Assembly (NCBI GenBank): GCA_963989385.1
Contig: OZ022502.1
Span: 8,276,501 to 8,340,500 of the forward strand
DNA length: 64,000 nucleotides
DNA from: Ctena decussata
Lineage: Eukaryota > Mollusca > Bivalvia > Lucinida > Lucinidae
Reading direction: 5' to 3'
Shown here: positions 62,546-64,000 of the stretch, in pieces
Layout of the letters: every line of letters begins with the position of its first letter
Position numbering within the stretch: position 1 is the first letter of the stretch
The notes under the pieces: model-generated
Database searches by the model: none
Told to the model about the DNA's origin: nothing
The model's input: the letters and a program-made list of their open reading frames with translations, nothing else
Made by a program: the position numbers and the translations under genes

Positions 62546-62869
62546 CTGAAACAGGTTGAAGGGTATGGAGTATGCAAAAGCTAAGATATGAACCTGAAAA
62601 CTTGGCCGACCGTATTATAATTCAGTCATGTAAGTCTCAATGACCTGGTTTCATGGGAGTCACCCGGGAGGGTGGAAAACATGCACCTAGTTCTATTACG
62701 AGTGAAGGGTCAGAGATATTCATGTGAGTGATGATGTGACTCGGTGGTCACTGCAGCCACAGCAAGCCAAGGCAACCTAGTTTTATGGTTGCTAGTCTGT
62801 GTAATGGGACGCATGCACTGGCTAGGATTAAAAGATCTGGGGCCTCTGGAACACAATTAAGATAGGCAT

Positions 62870-62938
62870 GCAACCATGTGTATGTAGTCATAAAATAATT
62901 CATGCAACCATGTGTATGTAGTCATAAAATAATTATCA
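62870..62938. repeat. 34 bp tandem duplication
   Basis: CATGCAACCATGTGTATGTA... followed by GTCATAAAATAATT occurs twice in a row, identically. Confidence 0.9.
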
Positions 62939-63030
62939 AATTTATAAGTGGATGGCGACAGTCAAACGCATTTGACCAGGCAAGGCCTACATGATTGCGG
63001 TTATAAAAGAATAAGGTAAAAGTCCATGTA

Positions 63031-64000
63031 TAACTAGAAACTGTGTTTGTGAAACACTATGCCTCCAACCATATGCTAATGCCACTACAGGTGTCAAACT
63101 TTACAACGTCTAAGCCAGAAAAGGGGCAAAACTATGTTCATTTTTATGGAAATTCCTCGGAAGTTAATCAGATTATCAACATACTGATTCCTAGATGTAT
63201 GCCAAATATCAAAATCCTAGCTCAAGTAGTTATCTAGATATACTGTTAAAGATTTTGTTTTAGCTAAATCTTTAAGTCCTAAAGTCTGAAAATGGGGGAA
63301 TAACTCCCTTAGATTTACCAAAATATTTAACACATGAAGAACTTCTTAAATACCAAAAATCAGCTTCCTGGGTTATGGGGTTCAGAAATTGGATAATTGC
63401 CAAATTAACCCTTCTCATGCTGATCGCGTATATATATGTTTTTGGGGGGTATGTCACTTTGTGAGCCTGTCAGGCACGCCAGACACCAAGTACACCCAAC
63501 AGCCTACGAAGGAGGGAATCTGCTTTCTAACATCTAGCAAGATATTACCCACGCCACTGGTATTGTAGACATTTCAACACAGAAAATATGTAAAAAACTT
63601 ACGAATTTTTCAATATCAGTTTTTCTAGTGACACCCTTACTTGGTTGATCCTGAGTATCTGCAAATGATCCATCTAAACTAAATGTTCAGCAATAATCCT
63701 GGCCCCCAGGGAAGCAATCCCTTTGTTCCTATGAAGCATACATTTGGGACTAATATCTTAATATCTTAAATTCCTTTTTTTCAAAGTGTCTTAAATGGTC
63801 GCTAGTTAGTCATGTGACCACCATATTTGGACGTCACCTGACAGTCTGACTCCTGGAACATGGCTGCTTACATCTCGTTGAAAGTGGGTGAAATTTTCTA
63901 AATTCGGTGAAAGTTTGAGGAATTTATGGCTTCTTAGGTAAGGGTACCCCCTTTTAAGGGTCAGATGAGCTTTAGTAGCATGAGAAGGGTTAAAACAAGG
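63031..64000 (+). mobile_element. Partial copy of the ~457 bp array family, interrupted
   Basis: Starts ACTAGAAACTGTGTTTGTGA with ATGCCTCCAACCATATG, like 18842. Its unit is interrupted at GCCAAATTAA by the piggyBac-type element and resumes at 63990; the window ends inside it. Confidence 0.65.
63409..63989. mobile_element. Non-autonomous piggyBac-type element
   Basis: Terminal inverted repeats CCCTTCTCATGCT / AGCATGAGAAGGG, each flanked by TTAA (63405-63408 and 63990-63993). TTAA duplication and CCC-starting termini are hallmarks of piggyBac. No ORF inside. It interrupts a repeat unit whose sequence joins correctly when one TTAA is kept. Confidence 0.82.

Overview
The window looks like genomic DNA of an invertebrate animal, most likely a bivalve mollusc. 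It has a spliced gene with long introns, tRNA-derived SINE-like copies, a Penelope-like retroelement, foldback elements, and many elements built from tandem units plus an ACGG-type microsatellite plus a terminal hairpin. That last architecture is the one known from bivalve 'pearl' elements and related non-autonomous Helitron-superfamily elements. The species assignment is inference.

The host gene. One minus-strand gene explains all the cellular coding sequence I could support. It encodes an inhibitor-of-apoptosis (IAP/BIRC) protein. I assembled 13 coding exons by hand: 58725-55675, 37352-37259, 31231-31145, 27987-27808, 26922-26863, 24773-24664, 23567-23522, 18823-18716, 17037-16963, 15803-15732, 13536-13355, 9798-9609 and 7432-7236. 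Every junction is GT/AG and every phase matches. The total is 4452 nt, that is 1483 codons plus stop. Domain order is a long unrecognised N-terminal region (~820 aa, in one huge exon), BIR1 (residues ~822-891), a Ser/Gln-rich linker, a type II BIR2 (~1111-1177), a UBA domain (~1217-1258), a Ser/Lys-rich low-complexity stretch, and a C-terminal RING (~1436-1472) ending in a Phe-Met-Ser tail. The gene covers 51.5 kb of the 64 kb.

The rest. The introns are almost entirely mobile elements and their tandem arrays. From low to high coordinates: 0.4-3.6 kb foldback and inverted-repeat elements; 3.7-7.2 kb hairpin MITEs, some inside the 3' UTR region; 7.8-15.7 kb arrays of ~180, ~145, ~140 and ~158 bp units; 18.8-23.2 kb a ~457 bp array split by a second array element; 24.8-26.7 kb a 0.7 kb TIR element and another array; 28.8-30.7 kb a ~465 bp array; 31.6-35.2 kb a 3.6 kb TIR element; 35.3-50.6 kb a nest of insertions at least four deep, with a Penelope-like reverse transcriptase gene broken by a 4.4 kb higher-order repeat element; 50.7-55.3 kb further arrays. 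Upstream of the start codon (58.8-64 kb) lie a 1.6 kb element with TGCGGA subterminal repeats, SINE-like copies and a non-autonomous piggyBac-type element with TTAA target duplications.

Main observation. Several unrelated array families share one design: a family-specific arm sequence appears once near the 5' end and twice, as the two arms of a hairpin, at the 3' end. Where the empty site can be read from neighbouring repeat units or from the broken RT reading frame, insertion left no target duplication, and several of these elements end in CTRR. That points to rolling-circle (Helitron-like) transposition. A 40 bp insertion made of little more than the terminal hairpin is the extreme case.
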